NCBI GenBank assembly: GCA_964456445.1
Contig: CAYWBI010000054.1
Coordinates: 1-21,143 of the forward strand
Direction of reading: 5' to 3'
From: CAYWBI01 sp964456445
Lineage (GTDB): Bacteria > Calditrichota > Calditrichia > Calditrichales > J004
DNA length: 21,143 bases
This document shows, in pieces, positions 1 through 7,552 of this stretch. Below the pieces are notes generated by a model, which saw nothing but the letters and a program-made list of their open reading frames with translations, was not told the origin of the DNA and searched no databases. Every line of letters begins with the position of its first letter. Position 1 is the first letter of the stretch. The translations under genes and the position numbers were made by a program.

Positions 1-460
1 TTAAAAACGGGAGGTCCTTTTAGGAAATATCAAAATAAGGTATAGAAGCGTTGCGCCCGTTACCATGATTAGGGTAGGGGCCATTCTGCAAAGCCAATGC
101 TTCCCCGAGGTCTCGGGATTTCGGCTTGCCTGCCTTTGGCATGGCTTCGCTACAACATACCGGTGTTGCCTACCCGGGGCAGAGGGGAACTTGGCCGGTT
201 TGCCCAGGATGTATCGTGTCACTTTCTATATATGAGGATTGCTTTTTGGGAGAGTGAATTACGAAGATTTTTCAGATATAAAATTTTACAAAATATTATG
301 CAATAAACTGCCGAACGGCGGCTTAGTCCAACATGGCGCTAAAGGTGAATTAACCACCGGAGGCCGATTTTCACATTGAAGTTCATGCAGTGGTCAATCA
401 CCAGAGCTTGTCGTTATTTTCAAATATTAATGTTCATTTTGCAAATGACATACAGAATAT
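1..460. other. Intergenic region without a convincing gene, left edge
   Basis: I see no credible coding sequence here. The short open frames on both strands have no family resemblance, no ribosome binding site and biased, low-complexity composition. The stretch holds several small palindromes: CCCGAG-GT-CTCGGG at 104-117, TGCC-TTT-GGCA at 131-141, and a 5-bp stem at 308-321 followed by TTAGTC at 323-328. The last could act as a weak terminator for the minus-strand operon that ends at 461, since read on that strand the stem is followed by an AT-rich run, but this is inference. Confidence 0.5.
104..119. repeat. Small palindrome CCCGA-N4-TCGGGAT, copy 1
   Basis: The sequence reads CCCGA, GGTC, TCGGGAT and can fold into a hairpin. 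The same word with a different 4-base centre (TGGT) recurs in the same orientation at 21052-21067, near the other end of the window. I found no third copy. It may be a dispersed palindromic repeat, but two copies are weak support. Confidence 0.35.
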
Positions 461-1444
461 CTATCTGTTACGGTACCACCTTACCGTCCGTGTTACCGCT
501 TCGTTTAGGGAGATTTGTGGATGGTAATGCAGAAGTTTGCCTGCTTTTTCGATTGAAAAATGATAGTCACGTCCACCATTGGAAATACGGTAACGTGTTA
601 ATAGCGGCGGGCGCTGAATGTTAAAAAGTTTATAAATTGCTTCAATAACCCCGGCCAGGGCATAACCGATGCTAAAAGGAATCGACAAACGGGGCGCTTT
701 TATATTTAGAGCCCTACATAATTTTTCCGTAAATTCTTTCCAGGTGATTTCCAGACCGTCCGTAATGATAAATGCCTCCCCTGCCGCCCGGGGTTCGAAG
801 CAGGCCCTGATGATCCCATCGCAAAGATTTTCGACATAAACCGGGCAGGTCCAATGTTTGCCCCCGTCCACATAACCGACTTTTCCCTGCTCTAAAGCCT
901 CAAGATATTTTTCAATAAATGTATGATCCATAGGACCGAATACATTTCCGGGACGGATCGCCGTAACCTCCATCTGTGTGGTGCGGGCAAATTCAAACAA
1001 CCATTGTTCCGCCTGCTTCTTGGTTTCGTTGTAGGGGAATATGGTTTGGGGCATGGGGAAATTTTCATCCACATAACGTTGGTTATGGAACCCGTGCAGC
1101 GCAACAGAACTTATTTGTACAAAGCGCTTTACACCCGCTGCCGCTGCCGTTTGTGCCATATTTTGGGCGCCCTCAACATTTATTTTGTAAAACAGGCGAT
1201 AGGGGCCCCAATCCGAGGCAAGCGCCGCTGCATGGATCACAATATCAACATTCTGCATTGGCGCGACCAGGCTGGCTGTCCGGGTTATATCGCCCTTGAA
1301 AAGTTTTAGTTTCAGGTCTTTGATAAAAGATAAATCGGAAGTCGGCCGCACAATCCCGGCAACGTCATGCCCTTCCCGTAGCAGCGCCCGTGCCAAATTG
1401 CTGCCGATAAACCCATTGATGCCGCTTATTAATATTCTGCTCAT
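461..1444 (-). CDS. NAD(P)-dependent epimerase/dehydratase (extended SDR)
   Basis: The 327-residue product is an extended short-chain dehydrogenase/reductase of the epimerase/3-beta-hydroxysteroid-dehydrogenase type. The N-terminal Rossmann motif GINGFIG is at residues 8-14. The catalytic set is Ser113, Tyr138 and Lys142 (Y-N-E-T-K), and a typical RPGNVFGP stretch follows at 164-171. Such enzymes oxidise, reduce or epimerise nucleotide sugars, sterols or other hydroxy/keto compounds; the substrate cannot be told from sequence. The start has an AAGAAGAG ribosome binding site. It is the last gene of a four-gene minus-strand operon, 9 bases after the CPBP gene. Its envelope/lipid neighbours make a lipid or polyprenol-linked sugar substrate plausible, but that is inference. 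Confidence 0.85.
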   Translation of the reverse strand: MSRILISGINGFIGSNLARALLREGHDVAGIVRPTSDLSFIKDLKLKLFKGDITRTASLVAPMQNVDIVIHAAALASDWGPYRLFYKINVEGAQNMAQTAAAAGVKRFVQISSVALHGFHNQRYVDENFPMPQTIFPYNETKKQAEQWLFEFARTTQMEVTAIRPGNVFGPMDHTFIEKYLEALEQGKVGYVDGGKHWTCPVYVENLCDGIIRACFEPRAAGEAFIITDGLEITWKEFTEKLCRALNIKAPRLSIPFSIGYALAGVIEAIYKLFNIQRPPLLTRYRISNGGRDYHFSIEKAGKLLHYHPQISLNEAVTRTVRWYRNR

Positions 1445-1453
1445 ATTCTCTTC

Positions 1454-2167
1454 TTACAGAAAAATTATAAACACATCGGTCAGAACCCCAATGGTCACAT
1501 GGATCAAAAATACATACCAGATCGAACGTGAACGCAGGGCTACAACACCTAAAATTATGCCCACGATTATCGCACCGATAATTTCGGACTCGGGCTTACC
1601 GATATGGACCAGGCAGGAGGATATTGTCTGGATGAGCACGGCGTTCAGGCCGCCAAAACGCTCTTTTAAGCCAAAAAGTAAAAAGCCCCTGAAAAAGAAT
1701 TCCCAGGCAAAATAATAAAAGACAACATAAACCGACTCATAGCAAAAAATCAGATCGGGGCGTGTTAAAAGAATCTTTGCCAAGGGATATTCGCTGCGGA
1801 CATCCGGCATCTTGCTGCCAATATAGATCAGGGGGATAACTAAAAATATAATCGCAAAAACGGCAAAAATTAAACCGAATTTTTTATCGCCCACCTTAAA
1901 CCCATAGGAAGAAAGCGGTTCTTTAAAGATTGTTTTTATGATGATTAGCGGAATGACAAACATCAGAATAAAGAAAATAGCAAATTGCCAGAAATGGGCG
2001 TAAAGATCGAATAGTGGCAGGCTCTTCAGGGATGGAAAATAATTGCCAAAATAATTGGCATAGCCGTGATAACGATAAATACTTAAAAGGAGTGGGGCGC
2101 TTAACAGCAAAATATAGATTTTTAAATCCGTCTTTTTGAAATTCAAACTATCTATAATGCTTTTCAT
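1454..2167 (-). CDS. CPBP-family intramembrane metalloprotease homologue
   Basis: The product is a 237-residue, very hydrophobic protein with about six to eight membrane segments. The C-terminal half carries CPBP (CAAX protease/bacteriocin-processing, Abi) motifs: W-E-F-F-F-R-G at 155-161, with Glu156 and Arg160; a second motif with His188 followed by Glu193 and Glu195; and a third histidine at 223. The usual pair of glutamates in motif 1 (EExxxR) is reduced to one here, Trp taking the first position, so peptidase activity cannot be assumed. Known family members cleave prenylated proteins or peptides in the membrane or give bacteriocin immunity. The ATG overlaps the stop of the upstream PAP2 gene by four bases (ATGA), pointing to translational coupling. 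Confidence 0.8.
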   Translation of the reverse strand: MKSIIDSLNFKKTDLKIYILLLSAPLLLSIYRYHGYANYFGNYFPSLKSLPLFDLYAHFWQFAIFFILMFVIPLIIIKTIFKEPLSSYGFKVGDKKFGLIFAVFAIIFLVIPLIYIGSKMPDVRSEYPLAKILLTRPDLIFCYESVYVVFYYFAWEFFFRGFLLFGLKERFGGLNAVLIQTISSCLVHIGKPESEIIGAIIVGIILGVVALRSRSIWYVFLIHVTIGVLTDVFIIFL

Positions 2168-3099
2168 GGCAGATCATTTCCCAAATGCATTTTGAAATGA
2201 GGATGAAACTTTTTAAAAATCCAGCTACCGGCGAGATAGGCAAAAACAGACCAGGCCGCACCCACAGCGATATCGATAAAATAATGATAACGGCAATAAG
2301 TTAAAGAAACTAAGATTAAAACCGCAAGAGGTAAAAAGATATAAAACATCTTTCGGTTAAATTTAAAACTGACAATCATTGTCGTCAACAGGATGGCCGT
2401 ATGCAAACTGGGGAAAGCATCCAGTTTATTCGGTTCCAGCGTATCGATCACAGCCCTTATAAAATCAGTAAAAAAATAACCGGTCAATTGAATGGTATAT
2501 TGATCCTGCAGAAAAAAACGTGGCCCGGCGGCAGGGAAAATGAAATAGCTAAGATAGGCGCCGTAATAGGTTAGCAGAAAAATGAAAAAGTACTTTTCAA
2601 CCGAAATAAATAACTTTTTATAGAACATCCAGCCCAGGATGATAAGTGGCAGCGGGAAATATAAAAAATAGGATATATACAGGATTTCCGTAAACAAAGG
2701 GTGCGCCCATTGTTCCATCCATAGTGTTGGGCTCACACCCAGGATGGACAAATCGATCCGGTTTAAAAGCGCGTCAAAACGGGCTGTGTTGAAATAAGGC
2801 AATATCATAAAAAAAGTTTCAAATAAGGCAAAAAAGAAAACAAACAAGGCGATAAACGAAATTAGTTTTTGCCATTGTCCGTAGATATTCCTGTTCCGCG
2901 CCCATATCGAAAATAGATAAAAACCAAGAAGAAGGATGTCACTCAGCGCCAGCTCGAATCGGTAGGGAGTTTTCGAAAAGGAAAAGATAAACAAGGTTAT
3001 AAGCAAGCTTAAAAATGCAAGATTAAGCAGATCGACAATACTGATTTTCTTTAATATCTTTTTTACAGGAAACATTATTGCGAGTAGGTTACTTTCCAT
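2164..3099 (-). CDS. PAP2-superfamily membrane phosphatase/phosphotransferase
   Basis: The product is an integral membrane protein of about 311 residues with several hydrophobic segments. It carries the PAP2 acid-phosphatase signature in its C-terminal half: A-A-G-P-R-F near 190-195, F-P-S-L-H-T-A near 229-235 and C-R-Y-H-Y-F-I-D near 269-276, with catalytic His232 and His272 and Asp276. The H-x3-D form and Ser-Leu-His variant resemble the AUR1/inositol-phosphoceramide-synthase-like branch, which moves phospho-head groups between lipids; simple lipid-phosphate phosphatase activity is also possible. The start is uncertain. I chose the ATG at 3099, which overlaps the upstream lipoprotein stop by 11 bases. 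A TTG at 3129 or an ATG at 3075 are alternatives, and none has a strong ribosome binding site. Confidence 0.82.
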   Translation of the reverse strand: MESNLLAIMFPVKKILKKISIVDLLNLAFLSLLITLFIFSFSKTPYRFELALSDILLLGFYLFSIWARNRNIYGQWQKLISFIALFVFFFALFETFFMILPYFNTARFDALLNRIDLSILGVSPTLWMEQWAHPLFTEILYISYFLYFPLPLIILGWMFYKKLFISVEKYFFIFLLTYYGAYLSYFIFPAAGPRFFLQDQYTIQLTGYFFTDFIRAVIDTLEPNKLDAFPSLHTAILLTTMIVSFKFNRKMFYIFLPLAVLILVSLTYCRYHYFIDIAVGAAWSVFAYLAGSWIFKKFHPHFKMHLGNDLP

Positions 3100-3562
3100 T
3101 TCCAGCGGTTTGAATGTTAATCGTATCAAAATGTTTTAAATTGCCTGTATATAAATCGATGATCAGAGGCACAATACCCGTTACGATATCAAGGGCGACC
3201 CAGCCAAGGCCAACTTTTGGATATAAAACAATTTTCTGAGAATCTTTTTTTGTTTTGACGGTAAGGACATGGTTTGGGTTTGATCTTAATTTGATGTATG
3301 CCATAGATAGAGTTCGTGTCTTATAAGAATACGAAGTGTCCCGTACCCCTGAATTTCCGGTTATTATATTTCCTGAAGTGATTTCGGTTTTAGTAACCGG
3401 TTGGGATACATATAGTTTTTCGCCATCCGTATCATAAATTTCTACTTTGTCAGGGGTGTTAATATGAATTGTATCTTTGTATCCCTTAAGAATGGTAGCA
3501 CAACCCGATAGAATAAGTATGGTTAAAACTAAAACAGGAAACGTCAGTTTTTTCGCATGCAT
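3089..3562 (-). CDS. Small uncharacterised lipoprotein
   Basis: The 157-residue product begins with a lipoprotein signal peptide: Met-His-Ala-Lys-Lys, a hydrophobic run, then a lipobox ending Leu-Ser-Gly-Cys with the lipidated cysteine at residue 21. The mature part is polar and ends with a hydrophobic, glycine-rich segment containing a D-I-V-T-G ... D-L-Y-T-G pattern near 120-140, a layout I associate with small envelope lipoproteins of unknown function. The start is set by the signal peptide and by AGGGG eight bases before the ATG. The open frame extends upstream to a TTG at 3694, but that would bury the signal peptide. It is the first gene of the envelope operon. The function is not recognised. 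Confidence 0.75.
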   Translation of the reverse strand: MHAKKLTFPVLVLTILILSGCATILKGYKDTIHINTPDKVEIYDTDGEKLYVSQPVTKTEITSGNIITGNSGVRDTSYSYKTRTLSMAYIKLRSNPNHVLTVKTKKDSQKIVLYPKVGLGWVALDIVTGIVPLIIDLYTGNLKHFDTINIQTAGNGK

Positions 3563-3621
3563 TATGTATTCCCCTGATAGATATGAAATTTTAAACCTTG
3601 TGTATTGTGCCTGTGATTGAA

Positions 3622-3643
3622 CCGTACGGCTGTGCGTAGCACA
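3622..3643. promoter_or_regulatory. Adjacent palindromes upstream of the lipoprotein operon
   Basis: A perfect 8-bp palindrome CCGTACGG (3622-3629) is followed after one base by a 5-bp stem, TGTGC-GTA-GCACA (3631-3643). They lie 60-81 bases upstream of the lipoprotein ATG. They could be an operator or a 5' leader structure. No regulator gene adjoins them, so the role is speculative. Confidence 0.25.
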
Positions 3644-3859
3644 TTTTAATGAATTTATTAACGTAAATATATTCATCTTGTTCCTGCGATGCAAATCCCT
3701 ATGTGCAAATGCGGATTGGTTGGTTATTGGCAGGCAACTATCCGAAAAAAATCACGGTTTCATTGGGGACTAAGGCTGGAAGGACGCCTGAAAATTTATT
3801 TGGAGGCATGAGTTCACTCTAAAAACCCTAAAGGGCTTATTGAAGAGAGGGACAACTTC

Positions 3860-3947
3860 TTTTCCCCGCCATAAATGGCAGGGTTAGTCAGATGTTTTTA
3901 ATAAAGTTACATACTTTGACTAACCCCATCCTTTAGGATGGGGAAAA
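3860..3947. repeat. REPIN-like element: two inverted REP hairpins
   Basis: Two 27-base units lie in inverted orientation around a 26-base spacer (3891-3916). The left unit (3864-3890) has an 8-position stem with one mismatch, a TAAA loop, then TTAGTCA. The right unit (3917-3943), read on the minus strand, is a perfect 8-bp stem CCCCATCC/GGATGGGG with the same TAAA loop, then TTAGTCA. The stems differ at several positions but stay paired, so base changes are compensated. TTTT and AAAA flank the outer ends. This is the architecture of REPINs, non-autonomous repeats mobilised by RAYT/IS200-like Y1 transposases. No such transposase gene is in the window. Confidence 0.65.
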
Positions 3948-3955
3948 CACGACCA

Positions 3956-3985
3956 CCCCTAATTTGGGGCTTTAGCCCGCTTTTT
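3956..3985. other. Overlapping alternative hairpins followed by a T run
   Basis: CCCC-TAATTT-GGGG (3956-3969) and GGGC-TTTA-GCCC (3967-3978) share bases 3967-3969 and cannot both form. GCTTTTT follows at 3979-3985. The second hairpin plus T run resembles a weak intrinsic terminator reading rightwards, but its stem is only 4 bp. It may also be remains of another REP-type hairpin beside the element at 3860-3947. Confidence 0.3.
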
Positions 3986-4184
3986 AGACCAGACTCAGGC
4001 ATTCTATATAAATATTGTCTCTTTAGTTTATAGCGGTTTTTTTCGGTATATGCATTGATTTCCGATCCAATGGGTCAATTCAGGAAATTATTTGCCGAAG
4101 ATGCTAAAATCCCGGAAATTATGCTTTTTCCCGAACGTCACATTTTTATATGCGAGCGGAAAAAAAGAAGACGACAGATTATAA

Positions 4185-4190
4185 AAGGGG
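4185..4190 (+). promoter_or_regulatory. Ribosome binding site deciding the pyk TTG start
   Basis: AGGGGG ends 7 bases before the TTG at 4198. The in-frame ATG at 4150 has only T-rich sequence before it. The purine run therefore supports the TTG. Confidence 0.6.
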
Positions 4191-4197
4191 GTATGTC

Positions 4198-5607
4198 TTG
4201 AAGAAACGCGCAAAAATTATCTGCACCATTGGCCCCACCAGCAACAGTGAGGCCATGCTGGCCACCCTGATGAAAAACGGTATGGATGTGGCACGGCTGA
4301 ATTTTTCGCATGGTACGCACGAAGATCACCTGCAAAACATAAAACGCATCCGCAAGGTATCCGCCGGGCTAAAAAAACCCATTGCCATTTTGATGGATTT
4401 GCAGGGGCCAAAGATTAGGATTGGCACCTTTGCCGATGGCCCGGTAACCGTAAAGCCCGGCGAACTGTTTACCATCACAACCGATAATGTCCCGGGCAGC
4501 CAGTATCTTGTGGGCACCTCCTATAAAAATCTGCCCAATGATGTACATCCGGACGACAACATATTAATCAACGACGGATTGATACAATTAAAAGTGGACA
4601 AAACCACCGATAAGGAAATATTTTGCGAGGTGGTAATCGGCGGCGTTTTGTATGACCATAAGGGCATCAATTTGCCCGGCGTCGAAATATCCGAGCCATC
4701 GATGACCGTGAAGGATAAAAAGGACCTGGCCTTTGGACTGGAACATGGGGTGGACTATGTTGCACTTTCCTTCGTACGTCAGGCACGCGATATCCGCGAG
4801 ATAAAAGAGATGATGGGCGCGAAGGGTGTCCCTGTTATCGCCAAAATTGAAAAACCGGAAGCGGTTGAAAATATTGATGAAATCCTTGTGGAAACCGACG
4901 CCATCATGGTTGCCCGTGGTGACCTTGGCGTTGAGATTTCGGCCCAACGGGTACCGGTCGTACAAAAGATGTTGATTGAAAAATGTCAAAAAATGGGCTT
5001 ACCGGTTATAACTGCCACACAAATGCTGGATTCCATGATGGTCAATCCCGTGCCTACGCGGGCCGAGGCCTCTGATGTGGCCAATGCCATCTTTGATGGC
5101 AGTGATGCGGTGATGCTCTCCGGTGAAACGGCTTTCGGCAAGTATCCGGCCGAATCCGTGGCCATGATGGCCTCGATTATTCTTGAAGCGGAAAAGAGCA
5201 CTTATTTTCGTCTGCACCCGGAAGCCATGACGCCACATGGCCTGTTGTCATCGTCCAGGGCAATATGCCACGCCGCGGACCTTACGGCCAGGGACGTGAA
5301 CGCAAAGTACATTATCGTCTTTACCGAATCCGGTTATACCGCACGGGTGATGTCCAAATACCGGCCAGGAGTCCCGATTATCGCCTTGACGAATCACTCG
5401 AGAACACTAAATAGCATGCCCCTGTTCTGGGGCGTTGTACCATCTCAACTTGAGTTTCGTGTGGATTTAAACAGCGATCTGACCGAATTCGAAAATTATT
5501 TAAAGCATAATGGTCTGGCCAAGGGCGGTGACAAGGTGGTAATCATTGCCGGGTCGTCAATCGAAGAGGGCGCCACCAATATGATGCGTATCCATCGGCT
5601 GATGTAA
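4198..5607 (+). CDS. pyk: Pyruvate kinase
   Basis: This is the last glycolytic enzyme, converting phosphoenolpyruvate and ADP to pyruvate and ATP in the cytoplasm. From the TTG start it is 469 residues, the usual bacterial length. It opens with M-K-K-R-A-K-I-I-C-T-I-G-P and has R-L-N-F-S-H-G at 33-39. The active-site signature around I-A-K-I-E-K-P (214-220) has catalytic Lys216. A-R-G-D-L-G-V-E follows at 239-246 and T-A-T-Q-M-L-D at 272-278. The C-terminal domain is complete. An in-frame ATG at 4150 would add 16 Lys-rich residues with no family counterpart and no ribosome binding site. The gene appears monocistronic. Confidence 0.95.
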   Translation: MKKRAKIICTIGPTSNSEAMLATLMKNGMDVARLNFSHGTHEDHLQNIKRIRKVSAGLKKPIAILMDLQGPKIRIGTFADGPVTVKPGELFTITTDNVPGSQYLVGTSYKNLPNDVHPDDNILINDGLIQLKVDKTTDKEIFCEVVIGGVLYDHKGINLPGVEISEPSMTVKDKKDLAFGLEHGVDYVALSFVRQARDIREIKEMMGAKGVPVIAKIEKPEAVENIDEILVETDAIMVARGDLGVEISAQRVPVVQKMLIEKCQKMGLPVITATQMLDSMMVNPVPTRAEASDVANAIFDGSDAVMLSGETAFGKYPAESVAMMASIILEAEKSTYFRLHPEAMTPHGLLSSSRAICHAADLTARDVNAKYIIVFTESGYTARVMSKYRPGVPIIALTNHSRTLNSMPLFWGVVPSQLEFRVDLNSDLTEFENYLKHNGLAKGGDKVVIIAGSSIEEGATNMMRIHRLM

Positions 5608-5634
5608 GCCGGTCTCCATTCTTCTGTTTTTTGG

Positions 5635-5691
5635 GCAACGGTTATTTGTGGAATTGGCATCGAAGTTTCGATTGTATATCGGTTGCTTTTT
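5635..5691 (+). terminator. Possible weak terminator after pyk
   Basis: A perfect 6-bp hairpin ATCGAA-GT-TTCGAT (5659-5672) sits inside a wider GCAAC (5635-5639)/GTTGC (5682-5686) pairing, which is followed by TTTTT (5687-5691). The layout suits a rho-independent terminator, but the stem is broken and AT-rich. Confidence 0.3.
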
Positions 5692-5834
5692 ACAAGTCCA
5701 TGAAATTTATTGGTAAGCCAAGCACTCGTTTTTCTTAAATCTTGTACACCAGGGTTTCAGCGAAACAGTATCATTAGACAAATAGATAAAATTGAAAAAC
5801 AAACCAAACATGCAGCTAATCGTATAGACAATTC

Positions 5835-6818
5835 ATGTATCTGATAAAAATTCCCAAAACCGGCAATCCCGCGCTGCATCTTGCCACGGAAGAATATGCC
5901 CTGCGTGTGTTGGATGCGCATAGTGAATTCCTGTTTGTCTATGAAAACGAACCCTGTGTGATGTTGGGTAAAAATCAAAATCCCTTTGAAGAAGTAAATC
6001 TTGCTTATCTAAAAGAACGGAATATTCCCCTATATCGTCGAATGTCCGGCGGTGGAACCGTTTTCCACGGCCCCGGGAATATCAATTTTACCATCATAAC
6101 CAGCCGCCAATCAAACCGCGTAAACAATTATGCATATTTTTTAACGCCCGTTGTTACTTATCTGAACAGCATCGGCGTTCCGGCCCGGATGAACCGACGT
6201 AATGATCTGGTGATAGGTAAAAATAAGATTTCAGGAAATGCCCAGTTTACAAGCCGTGACCGGATGTTCAGCCATGGTACGCTGCTTTTTAATTCTGAAT
6301 TGAAGCATTTGCGCGAAACATTGAAAACCGCCGATGTGCGCATCGACTCCAGGTGCACAGCATCCAAACCCAGTCCGGTGCAAAACATTTCTTCTGCATT
6401 AAGAACAAAAATGAGCATGCAGGAATTTAGTACAGGTCTTGTTGCCCATCTTTTAACGCATTTTGGCGATCAGGGAATTTATTCCATACAAGAATCCGCC
6501 TGGACGGAAATCCGAAATCTTGCGGAAGAAAAATATAGTAAGGACGATTGGAACCTCGGACGGACGCCGCGTTTTTTTCTCCATTCATCGTTAAGGGGAA
6601 AAAGCTGTATCGTGCAGGTAAAAAATGGCCGGATTGTGGATATAAATTTTGAAGAAAATCATAGTTTGTTCGATGATCTCTTTCTTGACCTGCGAAATGT
6701 CTTTTACCGCAGGGAGGATATTCAGAGCCAAATCAATAAACGATTTGCAAATTATCCCCGGAAAGATTACCATCCGGTGGAACTGGTTCAAACCATTTAT
6801 CCATTTATAAAACTATGA
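5835..6818 (+). CDS. lplA: Lipoate-protein ligase A
   Basis: The 327-residue product matches full-length LplA. It activates free lipoate with ATP to lipoyl-AMP and transfers it to lysines of lipoyl domains (2-oxoacid dehydrogenases, GcvH). The N-terminal catalytic domain shows R-R-M-S-G-G-G-T-V-F-H-G-P-G-N at 68-82 and N-D-L-V-I-G-K-N-K-I-S-G at 123-134, with Lys131 matching the lipoyl-AMP-binding lysine (Lys133 of the E. coli enzyme). H-G-T-L-L-F follows at 147-152. A C-terminal accessory domain covers roughly 250-327. No clear ribosome binding site precedes the ATG; the start is set by the conserved M-Y-L-I opening. The gene overlaps the next SDR gene by four bases (ATGA). Confidence 0.92.
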   Translation: MYLIKIPKTGNPALHLATEEYALRVLDAHSEFLFVYENEPCVMLGKNQNPFEEVNLAYLKERNIPLYRRMSGGGTVFHGPGNINFTIITSRQSNRVNNYAYFLTPVVTYLNSIGVPARMNRRNDLVIGKNKISGNAQFTSRDRMFSHGTLLFNSELKHLRETLKTADVRIDSRCTASKPSPVQNISSALRTKMSMQEFSTGLVAHLLTHFGDQGIYSIQESAWTEIRNLAEEKYSKDDWNLGRTPRFFLHSSLRGKSCIVQVKNGRIVDINFEENHSLFDDLFLDLRNVFYRREDIQSQINKRFANYPRKDYHPVELVQTIYPFIKL

Positions 6819-7552
6819 AAAAATTTACCGTAATTACCGGCGGCGGATCGGGTATCGGGCGTGCCCTTGCCCATGTCTTTGCCGCGCAAAAGCAAAATGT
6901 ACTGATCGTCGGGCGCAGGGCGGACAAGCTTATTGAAACCCAAAAGGCCTTTCCCGGTTTTATCGAATCTGTTCCGGCGGATATTTCCAGCGCTGAGGGC
7001 AGGCAAGCTGTATTTGAAAAATTACAGGGAAACAGCGTTTCCTTTCTCGTACATAACGCCGCGGTCCTGGGAAAAATCCAACCGGTATTGGAATTTAATG
7101 AAGCAGAGTGGCAGGAAGTGTTGGACACTAATTTGTCCGCGCCCCTGTTCCTAAGCGCCAAACTGCTTCCCTTGATGCAAAAAGGGCGCATTTTGCATAT
7201 TTCGTCCGGCGCCGCTCACTATGCACTAAAAAGCTGGGGCGCTTACTGTGTGTCCAAAGCCGCTTTACTGATGTTGTATCAGATGTTGCGCGAAGAATTA
7301 CAAGGGACGGGGGTTCAGGTAGGCTCACTGCGGCCTGGTATAGTAAACACCGAGATGCAAGGACATATCCGTGAAGCCGATTTGGAACGATTTCCTCACC
7401 TGGCACGTTTTCATGATTTTCACCGCCAGCAACAATTGGAAGCACCGGAAACGGTGGCACAATTCATCCATTGGGTGCTTACCAAAAGCACTGATAAACA
7501 GTATTCCGCCAAAGAATGGGATATAAGAGAAGACATGAACAGGGAAGAGTGA
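6815..7552 (+). CDS. Short-chain dehydrogenase/reductase
   Basis: This is a classical SDR of 245 residues. The cofactor motif T-G-G-G-S-G-I-G is at 8-15, N-A-A at 81-83, and the catalytic Ser131, Tyr144 and Lys148 are present. Arginines 34 and 35 after the second strand suggest NADP(H) preference. The R-P-G-I-V-N-T-E-M segment at 173-181 is typical of the sepiapterin-reductase/benzil-reductase-like group. The substrate is unknown. Its start overlaps the lplA stop (ATGA), so the two are translationally coupled, though no known pathway links them. Confidence 0.85.
   Translation: MKKFTVITGGGSGIGRALAHVFAAQKQNVLIVGRRADKLIETQKAFPGFIESVPADISSAEGRQAVFEKLQGNSVSFLVHNAAVLGKIQPVLEFNEAEWQEVLDTNLSAPLFLSAKLLPLMQKGRILHISSGAAHYALKSWGAYCVSKAALLMLYQMLREELQGTGVQVGSLRPGIVNTEMQGHIREADLERFPHLARFHDFHRQQQLEAPETVAQFIHWVLTKSTDKQYSAKEWDIREDMNREE

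Larger units (their letters stand above)
3563..4197. other. Long divergent intergenic region, hairpin-rich
   Basis: This stretch separates the leftward envelope operon from rightward pyk and must hold promoters for both. I see no gene in it. Next to the lipoprotein gene are a CCGTACGG palindrome (3622-3629) and a TGTGC-GTA-GCACA hairpin (3631-3643). Centrally lie CCCT-AA-AGGG (3826-3835), the REPIN-like element (3860-3947) and two overlapping hairpins (3956-3978). A TGCTAAAAT extended -10-like word ends at 4110, about 88 bases before the probable pyk start, but no good -35 accompanies it. Confidence 0.6.

Noticed and set aside
1..306. Short open frames on both strands at the left edge (73 and 69 codons)
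   Set aside because: They overlap each other on opposite strands, have no ribosome binding site and no recognisable domain, and the DNA is palindrome-rich.
310..345. Integron attC-like site suggested by a GTCCAAC word
   Set aside because: There is no matching GTTRRRY partner at the right distance and no integrase or cassette array.
376..624. 82-codon plus-strand frame
   Set aside because: It mostly runs antisense to the C-terminal end of the epimerase gene and shows no family features.
3563..3694. N-terminal extension of the lipoprotein to a TTG
   Set aside because: It would place 44 residues before a clear lipoprotein signal peptide that has its own ribosome binding site.
3820..3990. CRISPR-like cluster of short repeats
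   Set aside because: The repeats are inverted hairpins with different stems, not evenly spaced direct repeats, and no cas gene is present.
5757..5978. 73-codon minus-strand frame near lplA
   Set aside because: It overlaps the start of lplA in antisense, with no ribosome binding site or domain.
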